NCBI RefSeq assembly: GCF_020005365.1
Contig: NZ_JACNML010000003.1
Coordinates: 62,001-126,000 of the forward strand
DNA: 64,000 bases
Reading direction: 5' to 3'
Source: Kangiella shandongensis
GTDB lineage: Bacteria; Pseudomonadota; Gammaproteobacteria; Enterobacterales; Kangiellaceae
Under the pieces are notes generated by a model, which ran no database searches, was not told the DNA's origin, and was given only the letters and a program-made list of their open reading frames with translations. The position numbers were made by a program, and so were the translations under genes. Within the stretch, counting starts at the first letter, position 1. Each line of letters starts with the position of its first letter. Positions 18,892 to 26,302 of the stretch are shown in pieces.

Positions 18892-20466
18892 TTACTGGTA
18901 AGTGTCGCCGCCAAGCTCAGCTGCCTGGTTAATGACGTGGAAGATAACGTTCTGCTCGATAACACCTTGGAGTAACTGAGCCCCAGGGCCAACAGCATGG
19001 ACCGTAATATCTTCACCAGCATGAGTTTCAGAACTTAGTGGAACGAGTGCTTCCTGATGGAAACCTGACTGAGTCGTATCGATAGCGGTTAAATCAACAC
19101 GTCCCCCCATATGAGAATCATCGCCATAGCGTTGATCGCCGCCATTGCCAGTACCGTAATCAGCGAAGCCTAAGCCATTGGTATAACTGACCGTTGTGTA
19201 CGGCATGCCGTCTGAGGCTACCGCCGGTTCGGCTAAAGGCTGGCCATTAGCGTCAGTTGATTTAACTAAGCCAAGGATAGGATTACCACGTTGCGGATAC
19301 CCAGCAATCGTGAACACATGACTGTGATCGGCTGTTACGATAATCAGAGTTTCTTCCGGGTTGGTATTATCCATTGCATATTGAACAGCGTTGGCGAATT
19401 CAATCGTGTCATCCAGAGCCCGGTAGGCGTTACCCGCGTGGTGCGCGTGATCGATTCGGCCTGACTCAACCATCAGTACATAACCGTTATCATTTTTCTT
19501 TAGAACATCGATAGCGCCCTGGGTCATTTCAGTTAATGTTGGTTCACCACCAATATCATTCAAACGGTCAGCGTTATATTCCATGTGCGACGAATTAAAA
19601 AGACCTAGCAATTTGTCGGTGTTAGCAAGGTCCAGGCCGGAAAAACTACTTTGATCTTCAACATAAAATGCAGCCTGGCCGCTGTATCGCTCTAACCACT
19701 CATTAGTCAAATCACGACCATCAGTGCGCTTACCGGTCTTACCTTCTGAGTCTGTCATTGTTTCTGGAATAAAGTGACGACGACCACCACCCAAAACAAC
19801 ATCAATACCATCGCCCACTTCCAGTTCAACGAGCTGGGTAGCAATATCTTTACAGCCTGCCTCTTTCGCTTCATCTGGCATACCATCGTCGCTTTCCCAG
19901 TTACGTTCAGAGACCTTGGCGTAAGTGGCGGCAGGAGTAGCATGAGTAACGCGAGCTGTTGAAACAACCCCTGTCGAGAGGCCTTGATCTTCTGCTAACT
20001 CAAGAGCCGTTTTCAGCTCATAACCGTTAGCCATATCACAGTTGGCGCGATCGCTATCGGGTGCGATATTGATGACACCAGCTTTCGTTTTCACCCCTGT
20101 CATCATGGCAGTCATGGTACCTGCTGAATCAGGTGTTTGCTGGTTGGTGTTATAGGTTTTAACCTGAGCACTATACGGCATCTGTTCAAACGACAGGAAA
20201 TTCTCTTCGCCCGAATTGCCCACGCGCTGACCGGCCAGGATACGAGCAGCCGTAACTGTCGAAACTCCCATGCCATCACCGACAAACACGATGACGTTTT
20301 TTGCGTTGGTAAGATGAGTTTGATTAAGTTGTTTATCAATCGCAGCTTGACCGTCAATAAACCACTGACTATTCGATTGAACGTCAGGAAGAATCGCAGA
20401 ATGAGCAACTGAAGTGACACCTGCTGCCACCGCTGCTGCCATTATCGATTGAGTTAGGCGACGCAT
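18892..20466 (-). CDS. Alkaline phosphatase, periplasmic or secreted form
   Basis: 524-aa PhoA-family phosphatase with an ordinary signal peptide (MRRLTQSIMAAAVAAGVTSVAHSA). It has the same catalytic set as its neighbour: VGDGMGVSTVTAARI, TPDSAGTMTAMMTG, VESGRIDHAHHAGN, VTADHSHVF and ALVPLSSETHAGED. It is larger than E. coli PhoA (471 aa), like the enzymes of many marine bacteria. The first gene of the operon, it lies 70 bp downstream of a five-half-site Pho box array, so expression under phosphate starvation via PhoB is expected. No pho regulator gene is in this window. Confidence 0.93.
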   Translation of the reverse strand: MRRLTQSIMAAAVAAGVTSVAHSAILPDVQSNSQWFIDGQAAIDKQLNQTHLTNAKNVIVFVGDGMGVSTVTAARILAGQRVGNSGEENFLSFEQMPYSAQVKTYNTNQQTPDSAGTMTAMMTGVKTKAGVINIAPDSDRANCDMANGYELKTALELAEDQGLSTGVVSTARVTHATPAATYAKVSERNWESDDGMPDEAKEAGCKDIATQLVELEVGDGIDVVLGGGRRHFIPETMTDSEGKTGKRTDGRDLTNEWLERYSGQAAFYVEDQSSFSGLDLANTDKLLGLFNSSHMEYNADRLNDIGGEPTLTEMTQGAIDVLKKNDNGYVLMVESGRIDHAHHAGNAYRALDDTIEFANAVQYAMDNTNPEETLIIVTADHSHVFTIAGYPQRGNPILGLVKSTDANGQPLAEPAVASDGMPYTTVSYTNGLGFADYGTGNGGDQRYGDDSHMGGRVDLTAIDTTQSGFHQEALVPLSSETHAGEDITVHAVGPGAQLLQGVIEQNVIFHVINQAAELGGDTYQ

Positions 20467-20535
20467 ATTTTATCCTCTGTTATAGATTGTAAATCATAAA
20501 TTTTTTGATAAGCGCCTATAGCCTATGCGGAAAAC

Positions 20536-20586
20536 GTGACGGTATGGTGACAGCTAATTGTCAGAATGGTTGCAGCTTTGTGACAA
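20536..20586 (-). promoter_or_regulatory. Pho box array (five PhoB half-sites) before the alkaline phosphatase operon
   Basis: Reading the minus strand, five 7-bp half-sites repeat every 11 bp: TTGTCAC, CTGCAAC, CTGACAA, CTGTCAC, CCGTCAC, with 4-bp spacers AAAG, CATT, TTAG, CATA. The PhoB consensus is CTGTCAT repeated with a 4-bp AT-rich spacer. The array ends about 70 bp from the first phosphatase start, the right place to replace a -35 element. Confidence 0.82.
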
Positions 20587-20718
20587 ACAGGTTGTGCTCT
20601 TTGAAACTGTGATCAAATCATTACTCTTTTATGCTCATTATTTGCTATATAGTTTTTAGAGCTATGTGCTATATTGAAACTAACTTCCTTCATATGCTCC
20701 ATCTTCCATAGGGTTTAC

Positions 20719-21633
20719 ATGAAAATCGGCATCCTTTCCCGCAACGCCAGACTATATTCGACCCGACGATTAGTCGAAGCAGCAAAACAACGTGGCCATA
20801 CTCCACAGGTCATTGATGTACTCAAATGCTTCATGAATATCACAGCTAACCGCCCTACCGTTCATAGCAAAGTTAAAGGTGAAGTAACCCAGCTAAATTT
20901 TGATGCCGTCATACCACGTATTGGTGCCTCCATTACGGCTTACGGCACCGCGGTATTACGTCAGTTCGAAGTGAGTGGCGTTTATTCGATAAACGAGTCC
21001 ATTGCCATCACCCGCTCACGGGATAAGTTGCGCGCTCACCAGCTGTTGGCGCGTAAAGGCGTTGGCATGCCGATCACCAGCTACGCCCATGCGGCCAACG
21101 CGACAGAAGAGTTAATCCAGTCGGTTGGCGGCGCACCTTTAATTGTCAAAGTGATAGAAAGTACGCACGGAAATGGCGTGGTATTAGCGGAAACCAATAA
21201 AGCTGCAGAAAGTTTGATTAATGCCTTTAGAAGCCTTAACGCCGACTTTTTGGTTCAGGAGTTCATTAAAGAAGCCGGCGGTTCCGATATCCGCTGCTTC
21301 GTGGTCGGTGAACGCGTCATTGCCGCTATGCAGCGTAGTGCCAAAGAAGGTGAGTTTCGCTCCAACCTCCACCGTGGTGGCAGTGCTGAAGTCATCAAGT
21401 TAAAGCCTGACGAGCGTGCTTTAGCTGTGCGCGCAGCCAAAGTCATGGGACTTGATGTTGCCGGCGTGGATTTAATTCGTTCAGCCCACGGCCCGCTGGT
21501 TATCGAAGTGAACTCATCGCCAGGTCTCGAAGGTATTGAAACGGCAACAGGCAAAGACGTTGCTGGCGCCATTATCAAGTATATTGAAAAAGATTCCTTA
21601 AAAGGTCCTAACAAACCGAAAGGCAAAGGTTAA
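20719..21633 (+). CDS. rimK: RimK-family alpha-L-glutamate ligase
   Basis: 304 aa from the ATG at 20719 ([18 protein letters not shown]), which matches the usual RimK start; an upstream start would add 15 unlikely residues. ATP-grasp features are present: [23 protein letters not shown], the nucleotide segment [19 protein letters not shown], and the metal site VAGVDLIR ... [15 protein letters not shown]. RimK adds glutamates to the C-terminus of ribosomal protein S6 in E. coli and can make poly-glutamate. The gene is followed 14 bp later by a RimB-type protease gene, so the pair probably adds and removes the tail. Confidence 0.93.
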   Translation: MKIGILSRNARLYSTRRLVEAAKQRGHTPQVIDVLKCFMNITANRPTVHSKVKGEVTQLNFDAVIPRIGASITAYGTAVLRQFEVSGVYSINESIAITRSRDKLRAHQLLARKGVGMPITSYAHAANATEELIQSVGGAPLIVKVIESTHGNGVVLAETNKAAESLINAFRSLNADFLVQEFIKEAGGSDIRCFVVGERVIAAMQRSAKEGEFRSNLHRGGSAEVIKLKPDERALAVRAAKVMGLDVAGVDLIRSAHGPLVIEVNSSPGLEGIETATGKDVAGAIIKYIEKDSLKGPNKPKGKG

Positions 21634-21647
21634 ACGAGGATACTACT

Positions 21648-22070
21648 GTGAGTAAAATGACAGTTGGCTGGAAAGAAGAAGCTAAGCTAACAGAGCTCAA
21701 GATTGATGCCATAAAAGTTAAGGTCGATACCGGTGCAAAAACTTCCAGCCTGCACGCCTTTGATATTGAGTCCTTCGATAAAGAAGGCAGTACCTATGTA
21801 ACCTTCAAGACATGCCCCGATAAACGTCATCCCAAACACACGATCACCTGTGAAGCAAAAGTCATTGATTACCGAAAAATCACCAGCTCCAACGGACAAA
21901 CTCAATTACGTTATGTCATACGCAGCCCAATAACCATAGGCAACAGCACCTGGAACATAGACATCACGTTAGCCAACCGCCACAAGATGCGTTACAAAAT
22001 GCTTCTAGGCCGAGAAGCCATGAAAAACATCATCGTATCGCCCCAGAAGACCTACCTCCAGTCCGACTAA
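21648..22070 (+). CDS. rimB: RimB-type ATP-dependent zinc protease family protein
   Basis: 140 aa with GTG start at 21648. It has a retropepsin-like fold signature with the DTGAKTSSLHA motif at about residues 27-37 and LGREAM near the end (a second family landmark). In Pseudomonas a protein of this family (RimB) trims the glutamate tail added by RimK to ribosomal protein S6. Direct adjacency to rimK here supports the same job. The 'ATP-dependent zinc protease' label is a family name; the motif looks like an aspartic protease and no HExxH is present. Confidence 0.82.
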   Translation: MSKMTVGWKEEAKLTELKIDAIKVKVDTGAKTSSLHAFDIESFDKEGSTYVTFKTCPDKRHPKHTITCEAKVIDYRKITSSNGQTQLRYVIRSPITIGNSTWNIDITLANRHKMRYKMLLGREAMKNIIVSPQKTYLQSD

Positions 22071-22083
22071 GATCAAAACAGGC

Positions 22084-22112
22084 TTGCCATAACCGACACT
22101 TTCAGCTATCTT
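22084..22112 (+). promoter_or_regulatory. Sigma-70 promoter of the tRNA-Ser repeat locus
   Basis: TTGCCA (22084-22089) and TATCTT (22107-22112) are separated by exactly 17 bp and followed by the GC-rich stretch ACGCGGCC, the discriminator type seen at stable RNA promoters under stringent control. Transcription would start near 22119, about 13 nt before the first 167-bp repeat. I see no equally good promoter inside the repeats or directly before the tRNA. Confidence 0.65.
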
Positions 22113-22131
22113 ACGCGGCCTGAGAGCTTAC

Positions 22132-22298
22132 GGTGAAGTGGCCGAGTGGCTGACAAACCAAAGGTTTGAACGCTGGGGCTATGCACCAGCGGCCCGTCAG
22201 GGCGAGAAAGCGTCAGCTTTCGAGTAATGCGCACGCAATAGTGCGCCGTGGTGAGTTTAGTTTCGACACCACAATAAAACTTGAGACTAAAGAAATAC
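22132..22298 (+). repeat. 167-bp tandem repeat unit 1, begins with tRNA-Ser 5' end
   Basis: Its first 22 nt are identical to the first 22 nt of the tRNA-Ser gene at 22633 (acceptor 5' strand GGTGAAG plus the first part of the D arm). The rest is a string of six small perfect hairpins. It has no tRNA 3' half and no credible ORF. Confidence 0.93.
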
Positions 22299-22465
22299 GG
22301 TGAAGTGGCCGAGTGGCTGACAAACCAAAGGTTTGAACGCTGGGGCTATGCACCAGCGGCCCGTCAGGGCGAGAAAGCGTCAGCTTTCGAGTAATGCGCA
22401 CGCAATAGTGCGCCGTGGTGAGTTTAGTTTCGACACCACAATAAAACTTGAGACTAAAGAAATAC
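22299..22465 (+). repeat. 167-bp tandem repeat unit 2
   Basis: As far as I can read, identical to units 1 and 3 over the full 167 bp, including the tRNA-Ser 5' segment at its start. Confidence 0.93.
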
Positions 22466-22632
22466 GGTGAAGTGGCCGAGTGGCTGACAAACCAAAGGTT
22501 TGAACGCTGGGGCTATGCACCAGCGGCCCGTCAGGGCGAGAAAGCGTCAGCTTTCGAGTAATGCGCACGCAATAGTGCGCCGTGGTGAGTTTAGTTTCGA
22601 CACCACAATAAAACTTGAGACTAAAGAAATAC
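22466..22632 (+). repeat. 167-bp tandem repeat unit 3, abuts the real tRNA-Ser
   Basis: Identical to the two preceding units. It ends exactly where the intact tRNA-Ser begins, so the tRNA occupies the position of a fourth unit start. Confidence 0.93.
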
Positions 22633-22723
22633 GGTGAAGTGGCCGAGTGGCTGAAGGCGCACGCCTGGAAAGTGTGTATACGTTAACAGCGTATCGAGGG
22701 TTCGAATCCCTCCTTCACCGCCA
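22633..22723 (+). tRNA. serX: tRNA-Ser (anticodon GGA)
   Basis: 91-nt class II tRNA with encoded CCA. The acceptor stem is GGTGAAG (22633-22639) with CTTCACC (22713-22719), discriminator G, then CCA. The D arm is GCCGAGTGGCTGAAGGC, the anticodon arm is GCACGCCTGGAAAGTGTG with GGA at 22667-22669, there is a long variable arm (TATACG ... CGTATC), and the T arm is GAGGGTTCGAATCCCTC. It closely resembles E. coli tRNA-Ser(GGA) and would read UCC and UCU codons. It is flanked on both sides by repeats built from its own ends. The gene symbol is only by analogy with serW/serX. Confidence 0.97.
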
Positions 22724-22730
22724 TACAATA

Positions 22731-22757
22731 AATACCCGCCTAGTGCGGGTATTTTTG
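22731..22757 (+). terminator. Intrinsic terminator just after tRNA-Ser
   Basis: Hairpin with arms ATACCCGC/GCGGGTAT followed by TTTTTG, eight bases after the CCA end. It would release the tRNA precursor. Confidence 0.85.
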
Positions 22758-22886
22758 TATCTGCGTTAACGGGATGAGAACCTTGGTTCGACAAAATCGT
22801 CTGGAACGATTTTGAACAGCGAAGCTGCCCGAAGGGTAAAATACGAGGATGTATTTTATTAATCCCTCCTTCACCGCCAAATTAAG

Positions 22887-22911
22887 AAGCCTGCCTTGTG
22901 CAGGCTTTTTT
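22887..22911 (+). terminator. Intrinsic terminator in downstream repeat 1
   Basis: AGCCTGC/GCAGGCT stem followed by TTTTTTATTT, eight bases after the repeated tRNA 3' end CCA. Confidence 0.82.
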
Positions 22912-23065
22912 ATTTGCTGAGAGAGTTGATGAGAAGCCTCAAGGGTTCGAGCCGAGCAGCTTTGCTGCAAGACAACATCGGAGCTTTTCTTAAAAAGCGA
23001 CGATGGCCCGAAGGGTAAAATACGAGGATGTATTTTATTAATCCCTCCTTCACCGCCAAATTAAG

Positions 23066-23090
23066 AAGCCTGCCTTGTGCAGGCTTTTTT
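23066..23090 (+). terminator. Intrinsic terminator in downstream repeat 2
   Basis: Same hairpin and T run as at 22887. On the opposite strand it may also stop transcripts from egtD. Confidence 0.82.
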
Positions 23091-23130
23091 ATTTGCTGAA
23101 GGCGTTGATGAGAAGCCTCAAGGGGCAAAC

Positions 23131-24066
23131 CTAAACCGCCCTCAAATAATTCACGCTAAACAGCTGGTTATCATCCAACCAGCTATGCTCCAGATAAAAA
23201 CCAGCTGATTCGGCCATCTCTGCAATACCGTCTAAGGTGTATTTGTAGGAATGCTCGGTATGGATCAGTTCGCCTTCTGCAAAAGTGACCTTATGCCCCA
23301 AAATATTGTAATCCTGTTGAATCAGACTTCTCAGGTACATTTCGATACGCTGCTGCTTCTCATTGTATAGAGCATAGTGCTCAAACTTTGAGACGTCCAT
23401 CTGTGCCTCAAGAATTTGGTTAATATGATATAAGGTATTGAGGTTAAATTCGGCGGTAATACCTTTCTTGTCATTATAAGCTGCATGTAAAACTTCATTT
23501 TCCTTATGCAAATCAACGCCAAGCAACATCCCGCCCTGCTTTCCAACCAATTCCCGCATTTGCTGCAAAAACTGACGAGCATCGCCCGGTTCAAAATTGC
23601 CAATGGTCGACCCCGGGTAAAACACATACTTCCTATAATTCTGGTACTTGTCTGGAATAATGATCGGCTGTGAAAAATCACTGGCGATAGGTGACACATC
23701 TAACCAGGGATAAGTATTAGACAACCTGCTTGCCGACTGAGCTAGAAACTCAGCAGAAACATCCTGCGGCACATAGACGCTCGGATGTAGCTCATTTAAA
23801 AGATACTCAATTTTTTTACAGCTGCCTGCTCCCGGTTCAATAATTAAGGCTTCGCTGTCAATATGACGTGCTATATCCTTGGCATAGGTAAGTAAAATAG
23901 ATCGCTCGGTACGCGTCGGATAATACTCAACAAGCTCCGTGATTTGCTCAAATAGTTTCGAGCCCCGATGATTATAAAAGTACTTAGGGTTGATAAATTT
24001 TTGCTGCGATAAAAGTCCTTCCATGATCGCCTGCTGTTCTTCTTCGAGTAACAGTTCAGTGGTCAC
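23131..24066 (-). CDS. egtD: EgtD, L-histidine N-alpha-methyltransferase
   Basis: 311 aa, the usual EgtD length. The SAM-binding motif is LIIEPGAGSCKKIEYLL (about residues 75-91), preceded by QKFINPKYFYNHRGSKLFEQITELVEYYPTRTE-type sequence that is diagnostic of the EgtD/DUF2260 family, and VFYPGSTIGNF follows. EgtD trimethylates histidine to hercynine, the first step of ergothioneine synthesis. GTG start at 24066 with AAGGAG 6 nt upstream. It follows egtB by 9 bp in the same operon, and its 3' end stops six bases before the tRNA-Ser repeat array. Confidence 0.92.
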   Translation of the reverse strand: MTTELLLEEEQQAIMEGLLSQQKFINPKYFYNHRGSKLFEQITELVEYYPTRTERSILLTYAKDIARHIDSEALIIEPGAGSCKKIEYLLNELHPSVYVPQDVSAEFLAQSASRLSNTYPWLDVSPIASDFSQPIIIPDKYQNYRKYVFYPGSTIGNFEPGDARQFLQQMRELVGKQGGMLLGVDLHKENEVLHAAYNDKKGITAEFNLNTLYHINQILEAQMDVSKFEHYALYNEKQQRIEMYLRSLIQQDYNILGHKVTFAEGELIHTEHSYKYTLDGIAEMAESAGFYLEHSWLDDNQLFSVNYLRAV

Positions 24067-24075
24067 AATAGCTCC

Positions 24076-25374
24076 TTATAGATCTCTCGCTAAACGTATT
24101 CCTGAAAACTGCCACCTGGCTTCAGGATAGAAAAAATTACGATAAGTGCTTCTGATATGGTCTTTTGAGGTAGCACATGAACCTCCCTTGAGCACAAACT
24201 GATTCGCCATAAACTTCCCGTTATACTCACCCACAGCACCGGCCAACGGCTTATAGCCTGGGTATGGGCTATAACTGCTTGACGTCCATTGCCACAGCTC
24301 ACCATATAATTGGAGCAGTTTATCATCAGCCTCGGTAGCTTGAACTGGCTTCAAATAATACGCATCGACAAAACGGCCTTTCACCGGCTGATTCCTAGCG
24401 GCTACCTCCCACTCCTGCTCCGTAGGTAGTCGCGCCCCTTTCCAACTGGCAAACGCATCCGCTTCATAATAACTGACATGAGCAAGTGGGTCATCGTCAT
24501 TAACGGGCTTAACACCTGCCAGGGTGTAGTGATACCAGAGTCCACCATCTTTAAACCAGTACAAAGGTGCATGCCACTGTTTTTGTTGCCTTACATCCCA
24601 GCCGTCACTAAGCCAGAACTCCGAACACTCATAACCGCCATGCTCAATAAATTCCATGTATTCAGCATTAGTCACCAGACGGTTGCCTAGCTCAAAACCA
24701 TTCAGGTAGTGTTGATGTTGTGGAGATTCATTATCAAAACCAAACTCGGAGTTCACATCCGCTTCCACGTCTTTGCCAATAACAGCGAGTCCTGGCTGAA
24801 ACCTAAGCCAGTCATGCTCAACCGGTTTCCTGTAAAGGCTGACGTTATCGTCATTGGTCTTACGATAATGCGGCATCAGTGGGTTTTGATATAAGTTATA
24901 TTTTAGATCGGTCAGCAATAATTCCTGATGCTGTTGTTCATGATTGATGCCTAGCACTACCAGCGACAGAGCCTCATCATATTGTTCCGAAGTTAAACTT
25001 TTAAGTAAGTTTACTATTTTGCTTGTAATGAACTGGCGATATTCAAAGACTTCGCTAACTGTGGGACGAGACAATAAATGCCGCTGCGGTCGTGGAAACT
25101 GTTGACCAACAGCGTTGTAATAAGAATTGAAAAGATACTCGTACTGTGGATTATAAGGCTTAAACCCTCGTTCATAACGCTTTAAAATAAAGGTTTCAAA
25201 AAACCAGGAGGTGTGAGCTAAATGCCATTTAACCGGACTGGTTTCTGCCATTGCCTGTAATCCAAAATCATCTACTTCTAATGGCTCACAAAGCGACTCG
25301 GTAAAAGCTCTTACTGTTTCAAACTGTGTTTGAACCGATTCAAGATGCGATGCTGTTGTCGTTTGATCCAGCAT
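24076..25374 (-). CDS. egtB: EgtB, hercynine oxygenase (sulfoxide synthase)
   Basis: 432 aa from ATG 25374 (GAGGA ribosome binding site). The N-terminal DinB-like domain holds the iron ligands: WHLAH at residues 50-54 and HEQQHQE around residue 140. The C-terminal FGE-sulfatase domain starts near residue 230 and has the typical ARLPTEQEWEVAAR, LYGELWQWTSSSYSPYPGY and FVLKGGSCATSKDHIRSTYRNFFYP segments. EgtB joins hercynine to a thiol donor (gamma-glutamylcysteine or cysteine) with O2. No egtA, egtC or egtE gene is nearby, so the donor and the final lyase are unknown. It is not fused to a methyltransferase as in OvoA. Confidence 0.9.
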   Translation of the reverse strand: MLDQTTTASHLESVQTQFETVRAFTESLCEPLEVDDFGLQAMAETSPVKWHLAHTSWFFETFILKRYERGFKPYNPQYEYLFNSYYNAVGQQFPRPQRHLLSRPTVSEVFEYRQFITSKIVNLLKSLTSEQYDEALSLVVLGINHEQQHQELLLTDLKYNLYQNPLMPHYRKTNDDNVSLYRKPVEHDWLRFQPGLAVIGKDVEADVNSEFGFDNESPQHQHYLNGFELGNRLVTNAEYMEFIEHGGYECSEFWLSDGWDVRQQKQWHAPLYWFKDGGLWYHYTLAGVKPVNDDDPLAHVSYYEADAFASWKGARLPTEQEWEVAARNQPVKGRFVDAYYLKPVQATEADDKLLQLYGELWQWTSSSYSPYPGYKPLAGAVGEYNGKFMANQFVLKGGSCATSKDHIRSTYRNFFYPEARWQFSGIRLARDL

Positions 25375-25409
25375 AAAATCCTCGAATATCAATACCCTAT
25401 TACTCTATC

Positions 25410-26183
25410 TTACCGTCGAATTGTGACATTACCAGAAATCCAGACGGCTCCATGGACAAACTTACCGTTGAGTTCAGCGCCTTCTTTAGACAGTTGTCGC
25501 GCAGTTACCTTACTCTGCCCTAGCTTGTGATACCAATAACTGATTAACACTCTATGGGCGGAGCCCGTGGCTTTATCCTCGGTAACACCATGCTGAGGCG
25601 CAAAGTAGCGAAAACAATAATCGTAGTCTCTGTTGGTACTTTTTTGAGTTGCAATTAACGCTCGATTGGTGGAACGCTTTAAGGCACCGCCATCAACTTG
25701 CAGCTTTGACAGTTGAAAGTCCTCTGGCCATTCCATAATCCAATAGCCATCGCTAGCGCCAGCTTTATATGCTGTGAGTGGCTGAGAACTTAAACAATCG
25801 TCAGCCCAGCTCGGTATCTTAGCTGGCTCGGCTTTCAGTTCATGGAACTCAAGCCAGACAGAACCATCGCCTTCTACTTTTGCCATCACCTGGGTGTGTA
25901 TGGTTCTAAACTGGAATACTTTAAAACCCTTTTCAGCCAATACCCAGGCACTTGCCAACAAGCCATGCCCGCACAGTTGAATTTCATGGGTACTGTTAAA
26001 GAAGTGAATGTTAAAGACGTCGTTATTAATTTGTTGTACAAAGCAGGTTGCAGGTACGTTTTCTTCTAAAGCAATTTCCTGCATCTGCTCTTTTGACAGA
26101 GACTCATTCAAACAAAAAACGACAGCGGTCGTTCCTTCTAAACGGTCAGTTGCGAAAACAGAAACACAGTATCGATCAGCCAC
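25410..26183 (-). CDS. PhzF-family isomerase-like protein
   Basis: 257 aa with the PhzF/diaminopimelate-epimerase-like fold. ALEENVPATCFV contains the conserved Glu region, EIQLCGHGLLASAWVL is the CGH signature, and FRYFAPQHGVTEDKATGSAHRVLI is the second hallmark, with DKATGSAH. The family catalyses isomerisations (PhzF in phenazine synthesis), but most members have unknown substrates. There is no phenazine cluster here, so that function should not be assumed. GTG start at 26183. It lies upstream of egtB on the same strand with a 35-bp gap from its stop to the egtB start, so the three may be cotranscribed. Confidence 0.85.
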   Translation of the reverse strand: MADRYCVSVFATDRLEGTTAVVFCLNESLSKEQMQEIALEENVPATCFVQQINNDVFNIHFFNSTHEIQLCGHGLLASAWVLAEKGFKVFQFRTIHTQVMAKVEGDGSVWLEFHELKAEPAKIPSWADDCLSSQPLTAYKAGASDGYWIMEWPEDFQLSKLQVDGGALKRSTNRALIATQKSTNRDYDYCFRYFAPQHGVTEDKATGSAHRVLISYWYHKLGQSKVTARQLSKEGAELNGKFVHGAVWISGNVTIRR

Positions 26184-26254
26184 AAGTAATTATTAGTCAT
26201 TATCCGTGCATTGATTATGCCCATGGTTGCTTCCAAACATCAAACGGCCAGGCA

Positions 26255-26283
26255 TAAAAAAGCCCGCATTAACGCGGGCTTTA
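26255..26283 (-). terminator. Intrinsic terminator of cysG-cysK
   Basis: AGCCCGC/GCGGGCT stem; on the minus strand it is followed by TTTTTT. It lies 19 bp after the cysK stop and ahead of the PhzF gene. Confidence 0.87.
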
Positions 26284-26302
26284 TACAGCAGAATATATTT
26301 TA

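Larger units (their letters stand above)
22861..23124 (+). repeat. Downstream tandem repeats that begin with the tRNA-Ser 3' end
   Basis: The 19-mer AATCCCTCCTTCACCGCCA, the T-arm/acceptor 3' end of tRNA-Ser (22705-22723), recurs at 22861-22879 and 23040-23058. Each copy is followed by a terminator hairpin and GATGAGAAGCCTCAAGGG. Units are 22705-22860 (starting inside the tRNA), 22861-23039 and a truncated 23040-23124. The first two end with the same segment, CCCGAAGGGTAAAATACGAG onward, whose TAAAATAC/GTATTTTA arms form a hairpin. The arrangement recalls the E. coli tyrT rtT repeats, which also carry the tRNA 3' end. Confidence 0.88.

Noticed and set aside
22213-22568. Overlapping 62-residue open frames on the minus strand inside the repeats
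   Set aside because: They exist only because the repeat has no stop in that frame. There is no ribosome binding site, and the hairpin structure explains the sequence better.
22132-22632. CRISPR-like direct repeat array
   Set aside because: The 167-bp units are identical and directly adjoining, with no variable spacers and no cas genes.
22705-23058. attL/attR of an integrated element at tRNA-Ser
   Set aside because: The 19-bp tRNA 3' end copies look like att duplications, but only about 150-180 bp of hairpin-rich sequence lies between them, with no integrase or cargo.
22740-23128. Open frames on the minus strand in the downstream repeats
   Set aside because: They are composed of repeat and terminator sequence and share the same peptide by duplication only.
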